7,374 nucleotides of DNA, taken from positions 1 through 7,374 of the forward strand of contig CAMAYW010000114.1 of the NCBI GenBank assembly GCA_945862475.1, read 5' to 3'. Shown here one piece after another: positions 5,546 to 7,374 of the stretch; the first letter of the stretch is position 1; each line of letters opens with the position of its first letter. The translations under genes were made by a program, and so were the position numbers. Below the pieces are notes generated by a model. That model searched no databases. It saw only the letters and a list, made by a program, of their open reading frames with translations, and had not been told where the DNA came from. The DNA comes from Bacteriovorax stolpii (GTDB lineage Bacteria; Bdellovibrionota; Bacteriovoracia; Bacteriovoracales; Bacteriovoracaceae).

Positions 5546-7201
5546 CTACTTTGCGGACTGCGTCACAGGCTCATCTTTAACCGGTTCAACGACCGGGGCT
5601 TCTTCTCTGAAAAATCGGTTGTAATTTAAAATATAGCGGTTAGAAACCTGCTTAAAAATTGAGACCTGTTTTTCAGGGGATATATCGCTTTCATTGGTCT
5701 CAAAGTTTTCAAGACTCTCCTCAAGTGTAGGAGTCGGTGCAGCAGCAGTTTCTTCAGTCGGTGGTTCAGAAGGCGTGGCCAGGTCAGCAACCGGAACCTC
5801 TGGTGCAGCTGAAACTGGAGTTGCGGCACTGATTGAAGCTACTGGTTTTTTGTCTGTCCCTGTCGATTCCTTCATCATATTTTTTGTATCAATCCCTTGA
5901 GAGGCAAGAGATTTAGATAATTTTCCAGATATGCTTTCTGATAAAGCTTTAACCTCTTTATCAAAATCTAGTATTTTTTTATTCTTTTCTTTTGCAACTT
6001 GGTTGTACTTTTTAAGTGCTTTCTCTTTTTCTAGTTTTAATCGACCAGCCATGTTTGAAAGTGATCCTCCAAGAACTTCGGCCCTTGCCATATTTCCAGA
6101 GGCAAGTGCTTCCGTGTAATCACCTGTGGTGTTGACTACACTTTGAAGAAAATTGTCAGTCAATCCAAAATTCAAATTAGGACGATTCACCTTCATCGGT
6201 TTTTTACAATTAGCGGAGTTAAGTGAAAAACTTGATCCCGAATTCGAGGCGCATGGAACTGGGGCTACGGCGTAAAAACCTTCTAATTTTTTCAATCTAC
6301 TGTTAGTTGCGATTGTTGAGATGCTACTTCCTGTGGATTCCGCACTGGGACCAGTAACTAACCCAGATGGAGTGGGAGCTGGATATTGAGTTCTAAGGAC
6401 AAGGTTGATATCTGCAATATTTTTTTCAATCGTCCCTTGAGTCATTTCTAGATCTATAATCGTGCTAGTGGTTAGTAATGTAAACACTCCAAATGTTATA
6501 CTTCGTCCGACTGGATCTTCTAAAAAAAATCCAACGATTTTGTCCATAAATTCTGTTACTGGTGTGATCAGAAGAAGAGAACTCCCCAGTCCTCCAATAG
6601 CAGAAATTGTTCCACCAGTTCCTGCAGCCTTTAAGCTTCCGCCGAGGAATGCGGTCAGTATGAGACCTCTGACAATTCCATTTGCAACTGTCGTTTTTCC
6701 GTATCCTTGACATCCTCCGAGACCAGTATAGGTTCCTAAGGAAGCAATAACTGCTGCAGCTTCAAGGATTGCTAAAGTTGTAGCGGCTAAATATATGGCA
6801 CCAACGGCATACATCCACCCCTTTCTTTTTTTAACAAACTCTAGGTTTTGAGTTTCCGTGGAAAGCTGATTTTCAAGAGCAACTCTCTGAAGAGAATCTC
6901 CTTCTTGTAGCTTTGCTTTAGCTTCCTCAATATCAAATGCTTGGGCCTTGATGTGAGCTTGGAGAGCATTAGCTCCAGCAATTTCTGATAAAACATAAGC
7001 TAATGAACCTCCCATAAATGCCCAGAGTGAGGGCATAGCGGCACCCATTGTACACTTAAGAAGGATGGTGGAACCTATAACCCCTGTACTAATTCCCGCT
7101 ACCATATTAGTAACCCCACCCCAACTCATTCCCGCCCTCGCGTAGTGAACAGGAGTGATAATAAGTCCGAAACTTAGGATGATGGCGTAGAGTTTTCTCA
7201 T
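5546..7201 (-). CDS. Exported membrane-associated protein of unknown family
   Basis: I do not recognise this 551-residue protein. It opens with a typical signal peptide: MRK, a hydrophobic core (4-16) and a likely cleavage site after ARA (residue 23). Hydrophobic, Gly-rich segments follow at about 30-49, 53-76, 129-156, 174-193, 198-216 and 233-250. A charged helix (80-127) separates the second and third. Residues 250-360 are polar, 386-425 are a Lys/Glu-rich probable coiled coil, and 452-495 are Pro/Ala/Thr-rich and probably disordered. Cysteines at 50, 164, 317 and 332 could form disulfides outside the cytoplasm. The start at 7201 is chosen for the signal peptide although no Shine-Dalgarno site precedes it; a FliA-like promoter would start transcription only about two bases upstream. 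It is probably a cell-envelope protein anchored in the inner membrane, but the function is unknown. Confidence 0.85.
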   Translation of the reverse strand: MRKLYAIILSFGLIITPVHYARAGMSWGGVTNMVAGISTGVIGSTILLKCTMGAAMPSLWAFMGGSLAYVLSEIAGANALQAHIKAQAFDIEEAKAKLQEGDSLQRVALENQLSTETQNLEFVKKRKGWMYAVGAIYLAATTLAILEAAAVIASLGTYTGLGGCQGYGKTTVANGIVRGLILTAFLGGSLKAAGTGGTISAIGGLGSSLLLITPVTEFMDKIVGFFLEDPVGRSITFGVFTLLTTSTIIDLEMTQGTIEKNIADINLVLRTQYPAPTPSGLVTGPSAESTGSSISTIATNSRLKKLEGFYAVAPVPCASNSGSSFSLNSANCKKPMKVNRPNLNFGLTDNFLQSVVNTTGDYTEALASGNMARAEVLGGSLSNMAGRLKLEKEKALKKYNQVAKEKNKKILDFDKEVKALSESISGKLSKSLASQGIDTKNMMKESTGTDKKPVASISAATPVSAAPEVPVADLATPSEPPTEETAAAPTPTLEESLENFETNESDISPEKQVSIFKQVSNRYILNYNRFFREEAPVVEPVKDEPVTQSAK

Positions 7202-7208
7202 ATCTACG
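7186..7208 (-). other. Hairpin placing the start codon in its loop
   Basis: On the minus strand CGTAGA (7208-7203) can pair with TCTACG (7191-7186) around an 11-base loop that contains the ATG at 7201-7199. The six-pair stem spans the translation start of the 551-residue exported protein. If the mRNA starts at the predicted promoter, the upstream arm would be largely missing and the hairpin would not form. It may be a coincidence. Confidence 0.3.
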
Positions 7209-7209
7209 T

Positions 7210-7236
7210 TTATCGGTTGAGAGAGGCTAATTTTTT
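7210..7236 (-). promoter_or_regulatory. FliA (sigma-28)-like promoter of the exported protein gene
   Basis: On the minus strand AAAAAATT (7236-7229), an 11-base spacer and ACCGATAA (7217-7210) align with TAAAGTTT-N11-GCCGATAA at 5 of 8 and 7 of 8 positions with exact spacing. The -35 half lies in a run of A residues, so its matches are cheap; the -10 half is the real evidence. The -10 element ends 8 bases before the ATG, which would give an mRNA with almost no leader and fits the absence of a Shine-Dalgarno site. Confidence 0.4.
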
Positions 7237-7290
7237 ATTTTTATTTCTTAATGAGAACTCTATGAATAAACTGTCGAAAATTTAGACATT

Positions 7291-7374
7291 TTATTTTGTC
7301 TTCTTGCTCATCTTTCTGATCTTATTTAAAAGAAGATAGTCCTTTAAGGAATCCGGAAAATATTTTGCCATAAA
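7291..7374 (-). CDS. 3' end of an unidentified gene (partial)
   Basis: An open frame enters from the right edge and ends at TAA (7293-7291). The visible 27 codons encode a Phe followed by MAKYFPDSLKDYLLLNKIRKMSKKTK. The strongly basic last ten residues look like a protein C-terminus. The Met could also be the start of a very short peptide, but there is too little upstream sequence to see a ribosome binding site. I cannot name the family. The 89 bases between this stop and the next start hold a small AGACA/TGTCT inverted repeat (7284-7301), an A-rich stretch and the FliA-like promoter, with no strong terminator. Confidence 0.45.
   Translation of the reverse strand, partial: FMAKYFPDSLKDYLLLNKIRKMSKKTK

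Noticed and set aside
6692..6715. A Walker A-like string, GCQGYGKT, at residues 163-170 of the exported protein.
   Set aside because: It lies between hydrophobic segments of an exported protein, and no Walker B or other NTPase motif follows. Chance pattern.

Overview
This is an AT-rich bacterial window in which every supported gene lies on the minus strand, so the biological reading order runs from base 7374 down to base 1. The core is the conserved ribosomal/replication cluster rpsF-rpsR-(DUF2232 membrane protein)-rplI-dnaB. Its protein sequences, its AT-richness, a lineage-specific exported protein next to it and FliA-like promoter motifs together suggest a Bdellovibrio-like predatory bacterium, perhaps the Bacteriovorax/Halobacteriovorax/Peredibacter side of Bdellovibrionota. 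The taxon is inferred from protein character and layout, not from any database search.

Layout in transcription order: (1) 7374-7291, the last 27 codons of an unidentified gene entering from outside the window. (2) 7201-5546, a 551-residue protein with a signal peptide, several hydrophobic helices, a charged helical region and a Pro/Ala-rich tail. I do not recognise its family. It has no Shine-Dalgarno site and a FliA-like promoter almost touching the start codon. (3) 5418-4807, ribosomal proteins S6 and S18 fused in one uninterrupted reading frame, preceded by a hairpin leader. (4) 4785-3805, a DUF2232 (YybS-like) polytopic membrane protein. (5) 3790-3218, ribosomal protein L9 with a 43-residue Ala/Lys/Glu-rich C-terminal extension. 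(6) A hairpin terminator at 3208-3171. (7) 3068-1722, the replicative helicase DnaB. (8) 1721-552, the PabB-type chorismate-utilising enzyme, starting on the base after the dnaB stop codon. (9) 390-178, a 70-residue HTH-like small protein with its own candidate promoter and a strong terminator. (10) 23-1, the first codons of a gene whose product begins MDISTVIG, as in MotA-type flagellar stator proteins, behind a good match to a FliA (sigma-28) promoter.

Functionally the window joins translation (S6, S18, L9), replication (DnaB), folate precursor synthesis (PabB) and, at the left edge, probably motility. The standout observation is the S6-S18 fusion. It would fix the two partners of a known 30S heterodimer at 1:1 and would remove the free S6 C-terminus and free S18 N-terminus that are modified in other bacteria. 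I see no tRNA, rRNA, insertion sequence, CRISPR array or other mobile DNA. The intergenic spaces are all below 200 bases and are described in the entries.
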